From Flagellimonas marinaquae (GTDB lineage: Bacteria; Bacteroidota; Bacteroidia; Flavobacteriales; Flavobacteriaceae): a DNA stretch of 64,000 nt. Each line of letters opens with the position of its first letter. Positions within the stretch are counted from its first letter, which is position 1. Both the position numbers and the translations under genes were made by a program. Shown here piece after piece: positions 20,020 to 29,163 of the stretch. The notes beneath the pieces were generated by a model. That model did no database searches, was not told where the DNA came from, and was given only the letters and a program-made list of their open reading frames with translations. The stretch lies in the NCBI RefSeq assembly GCF_023716465.1, contig NZ_CP092415.1, positions 1 through 64,000 on the forward strand, in the 5' to 3' direction.

Positions 20020-21108
20020 ATGGCAAAGAATAATATCATCAACGAAAAATCCCTCGAATTTCTAGAAAAATATTTAAACAACGCCTCTCCCACCGGATAC
20101 GAATGGGAAGGTCAAAAAATCTGGATGGATTACTTAAAACCTTATGTGGACGAGTTTATTACGGACACTTACGGCACTGCCGTTGGGGTAATCAATCCAG
20201 ATGCCAAATATAGAGTGGTTATAGAAGGACACTCTGATGAAATTTCTTGGTACGTTAATTATATTACTGAGGAAGGTTTGCTCTACGTTATCCGAAATGG
20301 AGGAAGCGACCACCAAATAGCACCATCGAAATGGGTGAACATCCACACCAAAAATGGTATTGTAAAAGGTGTTTTTGGATGGCCTGCCATCCACACCAGG
20401 AACAAAGCCAAGGAGGAGCCTCCAAAATTGGACAACATTTTTATCGATATAGGTGCCAAGAACAAGGAGGAAGTGGAAAAAATGGGCGTTCATGTTGGTT
20501 GCGTGATCACTTACCCGGACCAATTCCATATATTGAACAAGGACAAGTTTGTTTGTAGGGCCTTGGACAACCGTATGGGCGGATTTATGATTGCCGAAGT
20601 GGCCCGTTTGCTCAAAGAGAACAAAAAAGAACTTCCTTTTGGATTGTACATTACCAATTCGGTACAAGAGGAAATTGGACTACGTGGTGCAGAAATGATT
20701 ACACAGACCATAAAACCCAATGTTGCAATCGTTACAGATGTTTGCCACGACACCACTACCCCAATGATCAATAAAAAGACGGAAGGAGAAACAAAGATCG
20801 GCGACGGTCCGGTGGTTTCGTATGCTCCAGCGGTACAGAACAAACTTCGTGAGCGTATTTTGGAAACTGCAGAAGCCCATAAAATACCCTTCCAGCGAAA
20901 TGCCTCTTCCCGCTTTACGGGTACGGATACCGATGCCTTTGCCTACAGCAATGGCGGTGTTGCCTCCGCCTTGATCTCACTTCCGTTGCGCTATATGCAC
21001 ACTACAGTGGAAACGGTACATAAGGACGATGTGGAAAACGTAATCCGCTTGATTTACGAAACATTGTTGAATATAAAAGATGGGGAAACTTTTAGTTATT
21101 TTGATTAA
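20020..21108 (+). CDS. M42 family metallopeptidase (glutamyl aminopeptidase-like)
   Basis: Cytoplasmic co-catalytic zinc aminopeptidase of the M42 (TET/FrvX) family. Candidate metal and catalytic residues are in EGHSDEI (about 67-73), CRALDNRMGG, the QEEIGLRGA motif (general base and ligand), VTDVCHD, and the C-terminal MHTTVETVHKDD. 362 residues is normal, and such enzymes form dodecamers that trim peptides. The promoter element TATTTTTG lies at 19995-20002. It is followed by a strong terminator. Confidence 0.93.
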   Translation: MAKNNIINEKSLEFLEKYLNNASPTGYEWEGQKIWMDYLKPYVDEFITDTYGTAVGVINPDAKYRVVIEGHSDEISWYVNYITEEGLLYVIRNGGSDHQIAPSKWVNIHTKNGIVKGVFGWPAIHTRNKAKEEPPKLDNIFIDIGAKNKEEVEKMGVHVGCVITYPDQFHILNKDKFVCRALDNRMGGFMIAEVARLLKENKKELPFGLYITNSVQEEIGLRGAEMITQTIKPNVAIVTDVCHDTTTPMINKKTEGETKIGDGPVVSYAPAVQNKLRERILETAEAHKIPFQRNASSRFTGTDTDAFAYSNGGVASALISLPLRYMHTTVETVHKDDVENVIRLIYETLLNIKDGETFSYFD

Positions 21109-21144
21109 CTGAACCCCATCCATATTTTCAGCTAATAAAATTCT

Positions 21145-21180
21145 GTCACCCTGAAACATTTTCGGGGTGACTTTTTTTTA
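21145..21180 (+). terminator. Terminator of the M42 peptidase gene
   Basis: A 12-bp stem (21145-21156 with 21160-21171; one G-T pair) with a CAT loop, followed by a run of T. Confidence 0.92.
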
Positions 21181-21192
21181 TCTTTAGGTAAT

Positions 21193-21741
21193 ATGGATGA
21201 GCGCATCGACATTTTGGACGAACATGGAAAACCAACGGGGAAATCCTGTTTAAAATCGGAAGCCCATCAAAAAGGGCTTTTGCATCCTACCGTCCATGTT
21301 TGGTTATACACTATAGATGGTCGTATTTTGATACAGCAACGGGGGAAAAACAAGGCCACCCATCCTTTACTTTGGGATGTTTCGGTCGCAGGGCATGTTT
21401 CCGCTGGCGAGAATGTTGTTGCTGCGGCCATAAGGGAAGTTAGGGAAGAAATAGGCCTGACCATAAACGAAACTGACCTGAAATCCCTGGGAACTTTTAA
21501 AGCTGTACATAAAATTTCCGAGGATTTTATCGATGCCGAGCTGCATCACATTTACTTGTGCCAACTCAAATCACCACTGGACCAACTTGTTAAACAAAAA
21601 AACGAAGTAGAAAATTTGGCCCTGATACCCCTGTTCAAGTTTGCCGAAGAAACTTGGGGACTGGCCTCCGTGGGTAAATATGTCCCACACGGACCTACCT
21701 ATTACAAAACCATTGTACAAGAAATAAAAAAAAGAGTCTAG
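21193..21741 (+). CDS. Nudix hydrolase, IPP-isomerase-like subgroup
   Basis: A 182-residue Nudix protein. The Nudix box GX5EX7REUXEEXGU is complete in GHVSAGENVVAAAIREVREE plus IGL. The opening MDERIDILDEHGKPTG and the VHVWLYTIDGRILIQQRG segment resemble the YfcD/isopentenyl-diphosphate-isomerase-like group. The substrate, some nucleoside or isoprenoid diphosphate, is not determinable. Its TAG stop shares the palindrome CTAG with the stop of the convergent hisS. Confidence 0.9.
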   Translation: MDERIDILDEHGKPTGKSCLKSEAHQKGLLHPTVHVWLYTIDGRILIQQRGKNKATHPLLWDVSVAGHVSAGENVVAAAIREVREEIGLTINETDLKSLGTFKAVHKISEDFIDAELHHIYLCQLKSPLDQLVKQKNEVENLALIPLFKFAEETWGLASVGKYVPHGPTYYKTIVQEIKKRV

Positions 21742-23120
21742 TTTAAAATATCCTTGGCAAACTTCGCCACAGCATCAATAGCATAAGCTTTATGCCCGCC
21801 GCTCTTCATTTCTTTAACCACAAAAGCATTTGTGTTCAATTCTTCTTCACCCAAAAGAATTACATATGGCACTCCTCTTTTATCTGCGTATTTAAATTGT
21901 TTCTGTACTTTGGTATCCGTAGGGTACAAATCCGCTCGTACGCCATTTCTACGTAGATCCGCCACCAATTGTAGAGCAGCTTGCGCTTCTTTTTTACCAA
22001 AGTTGAGGCACAGTACATCCAAAGATGTGTCCAAACTGTCCGGAAACAAGCCCAACTCCTCCATAACCAAATAAATACGGTCCAATCCGAAAGAAATACC
22101 AACGCCGCTCACATCTTTTAGTCCAAAAATACCGGTAAGGTCATCGTAACGGCCGCCACCGCCAATGGAACCCATTTTTACCCCTTTCGGCGCTGCAACT
22201 TCGAAAATGGCGCCTGTATAATAATTGAGACCACGGGCAAGGGTTACGTCCAACTTAAGCTTGGCCGATTGCAATCCCAGCAGGTCCACCGTTGCAATAA
22301 TTTCTTCCAGTTCTGACACACCGAGCATGCCAATTTCGGAATCAGCAAGAATGGCTTTTAGCTTTTCCAATTGCTCGGCTGCGGTCCCCGACATATCGAA
22401 CAAGGGCTGTGCTTTGGCAATAGCAGCTTCGGAAATGCCTTTCTGCAACATCTCCGCCTTTACCTTCTCCTCGCCTATTTTGTCCAATTTATCCAATGCC
22501 ACCGTAAAGTCGACCAACAAATGTTTGGCCCCAATGATCTCTGCGATTCCGGATAAAATTTTTCTGTTGTTTATTTTGATGGTAGCTCCTTCTAATCCCA
22601 AATCCGTAAAAACGGCATCGTAAAGTTGAACAAACTCTACTTCCTGAAGCAGGGAATTGGCCCCAACCACATCGGCATCGCACTGGTAAAACTCACGAAA
22701 ACGCCCTTTTTGTGGTCGGTCCGCACGCCACACAGGCTGGATTTGATAACGCTTGAAAGGGAAATCTATCTCGTTCTGGTGCATTACCACATACCGGGCA
22801 AACGGCACCGTAAGATCGTAGCGGAGTGCTTTTTCCGAGATTTTCGGCGTCAAGGTTGCTGAATTCTTGGAGCTGTAGGTAACATCATCCACTTTGGAGA
22901 TAAAATCGCCAGAATTCAAGATTTTAAATATCAAACGGTCCCCTTCATCCCCATATTTGCCCATCAAAGTATCATAATTCTCAAAAGATGGGGTCTCTAT
23001 CGGTTGAAAACCATAGGTTTCGAAATGCTTTTTAATGGTATGGATAATATAGTTGCGCTTGGCCACTTCTGCCGGTGAAAAATCTCTGGTTCCCTTTGGG
23101 ATGGATGGTTTTTTTGCCAT
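21738..23120 (-). CDS. hisS: Histidyl-tRNA synthetase
   Basis: Class II synthetase that charges tRNA-His. The start KGTRDFSPAEVAKRNYI, motif 2 QPVWRADRPQKGRFREFYQC, GGGRYDDLTGIFG and motif 3 GVGISFGLDRIYLVM are all present. A C-terminal anticodon-binding domain covers about 370-460. 460 residues is normal. A TATATTTG -7 element lies at 23140-23147 on this strand. The stop overlaps the Nudix stop by 4 bases, and no terminator is visible. Confidence 0.97.
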   Translation of the reverse strand: MAKKPSIPKGTRDFSPAEVAKRNYIIHTIKKHFETYGFQPIETPSFENYDTLMGKYGDEGDRLIFKILNSGDFISKVDDVTYSSKNSATLTPKISEKALRYDLTVPFARYVVMHQNEIDFPFKRYQIQPVWRADRPQKGRFREFYQCDADVVGANSLLQEVEFVQLYDAVFTDLGLEGATIKINNRKILSGIAEIIGAKHLLVDFTVALDKLDKIGEEKVKAEMLQKGISEAAIAKAQPLFDMSGTAAEQLEKLKAILADSEIGMLGVSELEEIIATVDLLGLQSAKLKLDVTLARGLNYYTGAIFEVAAPKGVKMGSIGGGGRYDDLTGIFGLKDVSGVGISFGLDRIYLVMEELGLFPDSLDTSLDVLCLNFGKKEAQAALQLVADLRRNGVRADLYPTDTKVQKQFKYADKRGVPYVILLGEEELNTNAFVVKEMKSGGHKAYAIDAVAKFAKDILN

Positions 23121-23139
23121 GTGGTATTAAATTCTCGTG

Positions 23140-23147
23140 CAAATATA
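23140..23147 (-). promoter_or_regulatory. -7 element of hisS
   Basis: TATATTTG on the minus strand, 19 bases before the hisS start; -33 TTG not seen. Confidence 0.45.
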
Positions 23148-23258
23148 CGGTGTTAAAAAATTTATTCTTCATTGGAGAATTAGACAAAACTTCAAATTTA
23201 AAATCCTTTTCCAAAAACTATATGAATTGAAAATAAGCATCCATCAAATCAAACCACT

Positions 23259-23278
23259 CATCTATCAATTGACAGATG
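23259..23278. promoter_or_regulatory. 20-bp near-perfect palindrome, candidate operator
   Basis: CATCTATCAATTGACAGATG is self-complementary apart from one base pair. It lies 54 bases before the collagen-like lipoprotein gene, where a regulator could bind; the function is inferred only from symmetry and position. Confidence 0.4.
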
Positions 23279-23332
23279 TAAAATGAGAGAATTTGTTTTC
23301 TCTTTGAACCTTTAACTGTTAAACCATACAAC

Positions 23333-23932
23333 ATGAAAACTTCAAAAATTTTATTTTTCAGCTGCTTAATTGTCAGCACTTTATTATTTTCTTGCTCTGG
23401 CGAAGATGGAGAACAAGGAATTCAAGGTGAAGATGGCGAACAAGGGATCCAAGGTGAAGTAGGACCTCAGGGGGAACAAGGACCTCAGGGGGAACAAGGA
23501 GAAAATGGCAATGCCAATGTAACCAAGCTAGAGTTCGATATTACACAAGCTGATGGCGGGGCAATCAGTATTGAAGTTCCTGAATTTACAACCGAGGCAT
23601 TACAAAATCATGTTTTGTTAGTTTATTTAGAAGTTTCCGAGTTAGAGAAGAGTTCTTTTTACCATTTACCAGGCACAATTATAGGTCTGGATATTAGGCT
23701 AGAGTACCAATATACCGAAGGTCTATTTGGATTGATTGCATATAATATAGATGGAACTCCTACCGCTTTTCCAGAATGGGCAGAAAATATATCCGCTATC
23801 TTGCACATTGCAATGGTTGAGATCAACTCGGATTCTATGGCCGGTAAAAATTCCGCAACCAATAATTTAAAAAGTGCCGGAATAGATGTTGCCAATTACC
23901 ACGAAGTAATGGAATTTTATGGATTGGAATAA
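23333..23932 (+). CDS. Collagen-like lipoprotein
   Basis: A 199-residue exported lipoprotein: the signal peptide ends in LFSC with Cys21 as lipid site. Residues 23 to about 61 are 13 uninterrupted Gly-X-Y triplets, rich in Glu, Gln and Asp (GEDGEQGIQG repeated, then GPQGEQ repeated), able to form a collagen-like triple helix. The C-terminal ~135 residues form an unassigned, acidic globular domain. It is probably a trimeric surface stalk carrying a head domain. It stands alone, with a palindrome upstream and a strong terminator downstream. Confidence 0.85.
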   Translation: MKTSKILFFSCLIVSTLLFSCSGEDGEQGIQGEDGEQGIQGEVGPQGEQGPQGEQGENGNANVTKLEFDITQADGGAISIEVPEFTTEALQNHVLLVYLEVSELEKSSFYHLPGTIIGLDIRLEYQYTEGLFGLIAYNIDGTPTAFPEWAENISAILHIAMVEINSDSMAGKNSATNNLKSAGIDVANYHEVMEFYGLE

Positions 23933-23964
23933 GTTTTGATTAAACACCAAACTATGCAACCGAA

Positions 23965-23998
23965 AACAAAGGGCGGCCAAAATTGGCCGCCCTTTGTT
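23965..23998. terminator. Strong hairpin terminator after the collagen-like gene
   Basis: Perfect 16-bp arms AACAAAGGGCGGCCAA (23965-23980) and its complement (23983-23998) with an AA loop. The T-run is short, but the stem is very stable and could act in both directions between convergent genes. Confidence 0.85.
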
Positions 23999-24085
23999 AC
24001 TATATTATATCCCATTCTGGGTTGTTAAAACCAATTCTTATATATGGTTAGGTTTAATCTTTAATAATTAAGTTCCGCTTCGCAA

Positions 24086-24559
24086 TCAATGTTCCCTGAT
24101 CTGCTCGAACCATTGGTACAGTTCTCCTTTAGTGATTACTGCCCCTTGCTTGATGAGTTCAAATTTATCGACATTCTTATCCTCGCCATAAGCTTTGGAA
24201 GCTGACAGGTATTCCACAAAGTCGGATTGGTAATTTCTTTTGAACCAACCAAAACCTACCTCGGTCCGAAGGTCGATTTCGGGATTAAGAATCTTCACAG
24301 AAAATAACTTCATTTCCTTATCCGTCAAGTGAAATAAATGCATGTGCCTTTCGGAAATGTTCTCCAAATACTCCACCTTGTTCAGAACACCTTCCCATAT
24401 TAAATCGCTGAAAACATCAATCTCTTCTTCAGCCACATCGGGTTTCTCCTCTTTAATGGTCTTCCATTCGTCTGCGGTTATGGATTGTGTTGCCAAAAAG
24501 TTGATAAATTCCGGGTGCAGTTCTTCCAGTTGTTCCTTAGAAAGTCTTTTATATTTCAT
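24086..24559 (-). CDS. DUF6495 family protein
   Basis: A 157-residue cytoplasmic acidic protein of a flavobacterial family I know as DUF6495; function unknown. Conserved-looking segments are MKYKRLSKEQLEELHPEFI, FLATQSITADEW and RNYQSDFVEYL. I chose the ATG at 24559; longer in-frame starts run through an upstream terminator and have no family support. A perfect TATTTTTG -7 element ends only 4 bases before this ATG, so the mRNA is probably leaderless. Confidence 0.8.
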   Translation of the reverse strand: MKYKRLSKEQLEELHPEFINFLATQSITADEWKTIKEEKPDVAEEEIDVFSDLIWEGVLNKVEYLENISERHMHLFHLTDKEMKLFSVKILNPEIDLRTEVGFGWFKRNYQSDFVEYLSASKAYGEDKNVDKFELIKQGAVITKGELYQWFEQIREH

Positions 24560-24563
24560 GCTG

Positions 24564-24571
24564 CAAAAATA
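24564..24571 (-). promoter_or_regulatory. -7 element abutting the DUF6495 start
   Basis: TATTTTTG on the minus strand matches TAnnTTTG; only CAGC separates it from the ATG, which places the transcription start at or next to the start codon. It overlaps the T-run of the upstream gene's terminator. Confidence 0.5.
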
Positions 24572-24600
24572 AAAAAGGCTACGCAATAGCGCAGCCTTTA
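24572..24600 (-). terminator. Terminator of the Oar-like receptor gene
   Basis: On the minus strand AAAGGCTGCGC pairs with GCGTAGCCTTT (one mismatch) around a TATT loop, followed by TTTTTT. Confidence 0.85.
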
Positions 24601-24619
24601 CACTGTATTTCTGCAATAG

Positions 24620-27600
24620 TTAGTTAAATATATAGCGAACTCCAAATTGAGCCTGCCATCTGGACAACAAGCTTGTATCCGAGCTAAAGGTATCAGTAAA
24701 GTTCGTATCAAAAGTATATGTCGGAACATTGTTCTCGTCAACAGTAACTCCCAAAACCTGTTGATTTTGCGGAATTTCAACAATTCCCCAGTCAGAGCTG
24801 ATCAAGTTTCCAATATTAAGAACATCAACACTTAATTGAATGGTATTTTTGTTGGTAATCTTAATATCTTGGAGAATTTTCATGTCCCATCTACCTCTCC
24901 AAGGAGCCAACGCTCCATATCTTTCGGCATATTCCCCTCGATTATCGCTTAAATAATCATCTTGTTGAATAAATTGTTCAAAGGCTTGGGCCTGATCGGC
25001 ACTGGCAAAGTTCATTTGGCCAATTTCCGATGCAGTGGGTATATATAGAAGATCGTTTATGGCCGAACCATCGTTGTTGATATCTCCTCCATAAATATAG
25101 TTGAACCTTCCTCCTTGCGCGTACTCATAAAACGCGGAAATGGTGGTCCCTGTTTTAAAAGCCTTTGAAATAACTCCCACAAATCTATGGGTATCGCCAT
25201 ACCTCGAGTAGGACAATACATCATCATTGGCATTACCGGAAATTGCATTGGCCACAAAAGCATCTCCTGTTATTTCCGCTTCAATGGAATTAACATCCTT
25301 TGAATTTAGGTAACTATAGGCCAAACTCGTGTACAAGCCATTATCAAAAGTTTTCTGTGCCTTGAGGACTGCGTTCCAAATTCTACCTTTATCGGAATTG
25401 GAGAATACATAAGCATTGTTGATCAAATCACTGTCGGCGTAAACTGGCCTTGTATCCACTCCTTGCAATGTTTCAGATGGTTCCGTCAAGCCCCAGTTTT
25501 GTACGTGCGGGCCGTTTACATCTTTGGAATATGAAAGGTCGGCAGTAAGAATCAATCCACTGTCGAATCTATAATCTGCACCCAAGCTAGTTCTCCATAC
25601 TTGCGGCCATTTAAAATCCGGGTCTACTACTTGATAAAAGAAAACATTTGGATTTGCTATTTGATTGCCCAACCAAACAAAAGGGAAACGTCCTGTAAAC
25701 ACACCAGTTCCTCCTCTTAACTGAAGGGTATTGTCCCCATTTACATCCCAATTAAATCCTAGGCGAGGCGATACCAACCACTGATCCGTGGGCATTTTAG
25801 TGGAGTCAAAAAACACGGTCTCCCCATTATTAGGGTTAACATAGGGAATATCGGGAACATAGGCAGGGGCAACATTGATCACATCCTGAGCTTTTCTAGA
25901 AGAATCAAAATAAAGAGGACGATCAAAACGCACTCCATAAGTCAATTTAAAATTCTCCGTGGCATTCCATTCATCCTGCAAATAAAAAGCCAATTGCCCC
26001 ACATTGGTTTCGGCCAGAGCCCATCCATTAAGGTTTCCCTCTCCATTTGCTTCCAAAGAATTGTTCGCTGCTATGGCTGCATTAAATGCACCTTGATAGA
26101 AAGCTACGAGATCGGCTTCGTTGGACGGATCTCTAAAATCTGCTATGGAGCCCGTTGGAAAAAAGACACCTTGAGCACCATAGGCGCCTAAATTAAATGA
26201 GTTATCGAACTCGAACCTTTCAAAGGAAAATCCGATTGTAAAGGTATGATCCCCTTCAAAAAAGTTGAGGTTGTTGGTAAGCTGAAACACCTTTTGATCC
26301 AAACGGTTATTAATGGAAAAAGGTTCATGACCTGCAATGATATAGTTAGAACTCCCATTTTCATCCAATAGTGTAATGGTTGGTGCCGGTGTGGATTTTG
26401 GATTTCGGAAATCATCAAAATGGGTGTATCCCACCTGTAATTTATTGATTGCTTGATCGGATAATGTAGAATTTAACTCCAGTTGAACCGAACGAATTTT
26501 ATTATTGATTTCATAACCAGCATTTTCAAATTGCAATGTGGTTAGATTTGGCCCTCTGAACCCCAAAGCGGTCGGATGTGCGGGCTTTTCTTTGGAGGCG
26601 TTCAAGAAGTTGTAGATAATTGCCAATCTATTGTTTTCGTTTATGTTCCAATCCAACTTGAATATGCCTTTGGTCGATTCTTGATCAAAATTAAACCCTT
26701 CAAAACTTCCTGGATCGTAGAACTGCCCGTCTCCAATGGTTACCTGGCTTAAAATATTGGAAACCAATTCAAAATCCGAGGCCAACACTCGAGATTCATT
26801 TATTCCTCCTGTACCTCTATTTGGAACAAAACCTGCACTTCCCAAATCCGTCCTATCGTCTTTTTCAAAGTTGGCAAAGAAGAATAACTTGTTTTTTACA
26901 ATGGGGCCACCTATGCTGATTCCGTATTGAGACTGGCTTAGGTCTGCCTTGAACACATCATCGCCCTTTACTTTACCTCCGGTAAGGTCCTCGTTACGGT
27001 AGAAACCATAAACGGTTCCATAGAACTCATTTGTACCACTTTTGGTTACGGCATTTACGGAGGCTCCCGTAAATCCGGATTGGGTAACATCATACGGAGC
27101 AATGCTTACTTGGATTTGGTCTATGGCATCGATGGAAATCGGATTGGCGTCCGTTTGCCCTCCTGGTTGCGCAGCATCCAGCCCAAAGGGGTTATTAAAT
27201 ATGGCCCCATCCAGTGAAAAGTTATTGAATTGATCATTTCTTCCTCCAAACGAACCGGCACTGGCAGTGGGCTCCAATCGGGTAAAATCGTTTGTCGACC
27301 TTGAAATTGTAGGCAAACGGGTCAGCTCCCTTCGTCCTACACTGGTTTCTGCACCTGTCCGGTCACTACCAAAGGTACCTCCCCTATCCGATACCACCAC
27401 CACTTCTTCCAATTGTTGACTATCGGATACCAAATTGACATTAAGGTTGAATGTTTTACCGAGAGATAAAAAAACATCATTTTGCGACTCTGCTTTAAAT
27501 CCAACATAAGAAATGGAAACCTCATAAGGTCCTCCTACTCTTAAATTAAGGAGGTTAAAGCGTCCTTCCTCGTTGGTTATGGCTCCATAACGTGTGCCAG

Positions 27601-27751
27601 TCGGTGTGTGCACGGCCACCACATTTGCACCCAATAAGGGCACACCCTGATCATCCGAAACTGTTCCTCGAATATTGGATGTGGTAACCTGTGAAAAAGC
27701 AGAAGTGGATACCAATAAAAAAAGCAGTCCAAAGAGTTGAATTTTATTCAT
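24620..27751 (-). CDS. Oar-like TonB-dependent receptor
   Basis: A 1043-residue outer-membrane protein. A signal peptide ends near SAFSQ (about 21); the carboxypeptidase-regulatory domain follows (about 25-110, TSNIRGTVSDDQGVPLLGAN), then a plug (about 125-250) and a barrel. The plug segments NNFSLDGAIFNNPFGLD, SIDAIDQIQVSIAPYDVTQ and NAVTKSGTNEFYGT are typical of the Oar/OmpA-like receptor group described in myxobacteria and flavobacteria. The last residue after the barrel is Asn in RYIFN. The ligand is unknown; Oar-type proteins have been linked to protein or protease export and to peptide uptake. A TATGTTTG -7 element lies at 27781-27788. Confidence 0.92.
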   Translation of the reverse strand: MNKIQLFGLLFLLVSTSAFSQVTTSNIRGTVSDDQGVPLLGANVVAVHTPTGTRYGAITNEEGRFNLLNLRVGGPYEVSISYVGFKAESQNDVFLSLGKTFNLNVNLVSDSQQLEEVVVVSDRGGTFGSDRTGAETSVGRRELTRLPTISRSTNDFTRLEPTASAGSFGGRNDQFNNFSLDGAIFNNPFGLDAAQPGGQTDANPISIDAIDQIQVSIAPYDVTQSGFTGASVNAVTKSGTNEFYGTVYGFYRNEDLTGGKVKGDDVFKADLSQSQYGISIGGPIVKNKLFFFANFEKDDRTDLGSAGFVPNRGTGGINESRVLASDFELVSNILSQVTIGDGQFYDPGSFEGFNFDQESTKGIFKLDWNINENNRLAIIYNFLNASKEKPAHPTALGFRGPNLTTLQFENAGYEINNKIRSVQLELNSTLSDQAINKLQVGYTHFDDFRNPKSTPAPTITLLDENGSSNYIIAGHEPFSINNRLDQKVFQLTNNLNFFEGDHTFTIGFSFERFEFDNSFNLGAYGAQGVFFPTGSIADFRDPSNEADLVAFYQGAFNAAIAANNSLEANGEGNLNGWALAETNVGQLAFYLQDEWNATENFKLTYGVRFDRPLYFDSSRKAQDVINVAPAYVPDIPYVNPNNGETVFFDSTKMPTDQWLVSPRLGFNWDVNGDNTLQLRGGTGVFTGRFPFVWLGNQIANPNVFFYQVVDPDFKWPQVWRTSLGADYRFDSGLILTADLSYSKDVNGPHVQNWGLTEPSETLQGVDTRPVYADSDLINNAYVFSNSDKGRIWNAVLKAQKTFDNGLYTSLAYSYLNSKDVNSIEAEITGDAFVANAISGNANDDVLSYSRYGDTHRFVGVISKAFKTGTTISAFYEYAQGGRFNYIYGGDINNDGSAINDLLYIPTASEIGQMNFASADQAQAFEQFIQQDDYLSDNRGEYAERYGALAPWRGRWDMKILQDIKITNKNTIQLSVDVLNIGNLISSDWGIVEIPQNQQVLGVTVDENNVPTYTFDTNFTDTFSSDTSLLSRWQAQFGVRYIFN

Positions 27752-27780
27752 AACGAGTTAGTTATTAGTTTGTTCGATTA

Positions 27781-27788
27781 CAAACATA
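27781..27788 (-). promoter_or_regulatory. -7 element of the Oar-like receptor gene
   Basis: TATGTTTG on the minus strand matches TAnnTTTG, 29 bases before the start. No TTG at standard distance. Confidence 0.45.
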
Positions 27789-27953
27789 GATAAAAAAAGT
27801 GCTGGCCGACCATAACTCTTTATGATTTATTAACGAAAATTTAAACATTAAAATCCTACTTTTTAACAATTCAATGTTCGAAAATGCTGCTCTATCCGCT
27901 ATGTTGACCTTAAAATATCAAACAGGCCATTATTGGGATACATTGATCAAAAT

Positions 27954-27983
27954 AAAAAAGCCCTCCAAAATAGGAGGGCTTTA
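27954..27983 (-). terminator. Terminator of the rpsF-rpsR-rplI operon
   Basis: AAAGCCCTCC and GGAGGGCTTT form a perfect 10-bp stem around TATTTT; on the minus strand it is followed by a long T-run. Confidence 0.92.
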
Positions 27984-28003
27984 ATAGTATTATAATCTGA
28001 AGT

Positions 28004-28456
28004 TTATTTTGCTTCCGCAACCACTTCAAAAGGGAATTCTACAATAACTTCCCTGTGCAATCTGATAATGGCTTCGTAAGGACCAACTCTTTTGACAGCT
28101 CCACCTTTAATATTGATGAATTTTTTGTCAATTTGGTGCCCTTCTTTGTCCAAGGCAGCGGCAAGATCTATGTTGGTTACAGATCCGAACAATTTGTCGC
28201 CTGCACCAACTTTTGCAGCAATTTTGATTTCCAATTGCTTCAACGCATTGGCAACCTTGGTTGCTTCATCTATTACCTTTTTCTCCTTGTGAGCTCTTTG
28301 TTTTAGGTTTTCTGCCAAAACTTTTTTGGCAGAAGGTGTAGCCAAATCGGCCAAACCTTGAGGGATAAGGTAGTTTCTGCCGTAACCGTTCTTTACGGTA
28401 ACGATATCATCCTTAAATCCCAAATCCTGTACATCTTCTTTTAGAATAAGTTCCAT
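28004..28456 (-). CDS. rplI: 50S ribosomal protein L9
   Basis: L9 binds 23S rRNA and reaches over the small subunit. The N-terminal domain KEDVQDLGFKDDIVTVKNGYGRNYLIPQG (about 6-34) is the family signature; a long helix and a C-terminal rRNA-binding domain follow. 150 residues is normal. Last gene of the rpsF-rpsR-rplI operon, 13 bases after rpsR. The ssb or priB gene found between these in some bacteria is absent. Confidence 0.97.
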   Translation of the reverse strand: MELILKEDVQDLGFKDDIVTVKNGYGRNYLIPQGLADLATPSAKKVLAENLKQRAHKEKKVIDEATKVANALKQLEIKIAAKVGAGDKLFGSVTNIDLAAALDKEGHQIDKKFINIKGGAVKRVGPYEAIIRLHREVIVEFPFEVVAEAK

Positions 28457-28469
28457 TCTCTGGTGTTTT

Positions 28470-28766
28470 TTATTTCAACATATCGCCAACATACGGCATT
28501 AACGCTAGGTGACGGGCACGTTTTACGGCCTGTGCCACTTTTCTTTGGTATTTCAATGAAGTACCTGTAAGTCTTCTTGGAAGCAATTTACCTTGCTCGT
28601 TTACCAATTTCATCAAAAAATCCGGGTCTTTATAGTCTATGTACTTAATACCAGATTTTTTGAACCTACAATACTTTTTTTGCTTGCTGGTCTCAATATT
28701 AAGCGGGGTCAAATATCTGATTTCCCCGTCTTTTTTTGATTTTGCTTGTTGCTCTATAGATGCCAT
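28470..28766 (-). CDS. rpsR: 30S ribosomal protein S18
   Basis: S18 binds with S6 on the platform of the small subunit. The conserved [22 protein letters not shown] and [29 protein letters not shown] segments identify it. 98 residues, with an N-terminal extension ([15 protein letters not shown]) typical of Bacteroidota. It starts 4 bases after rpsF. Confidence 0.97.
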   Translation of the reverse strand: MASIEQQAKSKKDGEIRYLTPLNIETSKQKKYCRFKKSGIKYIDYKDPDFLMKLVNEQGKLLPRRLTGTSLKYQRKVAQAVKRARHLALMPYVGDMLK

Positions 28767-28770
28767 ACCC

Positions 28771-29109
28771 TTATGCCTTTGCTTTTAATTTAGTTCTTCT
28801 TTTTTCCGCCCAAGCAATAGCGTGCTTGTCCAATTTAACGGTCAAAAAACGCATAACGCGCTCATCTCTTCTAAATTCCAATTCGTAAGGTCCAATGGCT
28901 TCGCCAGGTGCTTGGAATTCGAACAAGTGGTAAAATCCACTTTTTTTGTGCTGAATGGGATAGGCCAATTTTTTAAGTCCCCAATCTTCTTTGGAGACCA
29001 TTTTGGCACCATTCTTAATCAAGAAATCCTCGAATTTCTTGACTGTTTCCTCTATCTGCGTTTCAGACAGAACGGGATTCAAAATGAAAACAGTTTCGTA
29101 ATGGTTCAT
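28771..29109 (-). CDS. rpsF: 30S ribosomal protein S6
   Basis: First gene of the rpsF-rpsR-rplI operon. [21 protein letters not shown] opens the S6 fold; [20 protein letters not shown] and [19 protein letters not shown] complete it. 112 residues is normal. A full Bacteroidota promoter lies just upstream, with a short predicted leader of about 17 bases. Confidence 0.97.
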   Translation of the reverse strand: MNHYETVFILNPVLSETQIEETVKKFEDFLIKNGAKMVSKEDWGLKKLAYPIQHKKSGFYHLFEFQAPGEAIGPYELEFRRDERVMRFLTVKLDKHAIAWAEKRRTKLKAKA

Positions 29110-29132
29110 TATACTATATTTTTAAAGGAGCG

Positions 29133-29163
29133 CAAAATTAAGAATAATTCTTTCCTCTTGCAA
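29133..29163 (-). promoter_or_regulatory. Promoter of the rpsF-rpsR-rplI operon
   Basis: On the minus strand TTG (29161-29163) is followed after 20 bases by TAATTTTG (29133-29140), a full consensus match. Transcription should start near 29127, 18 bases before rpsF. Confidence 0.75.
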
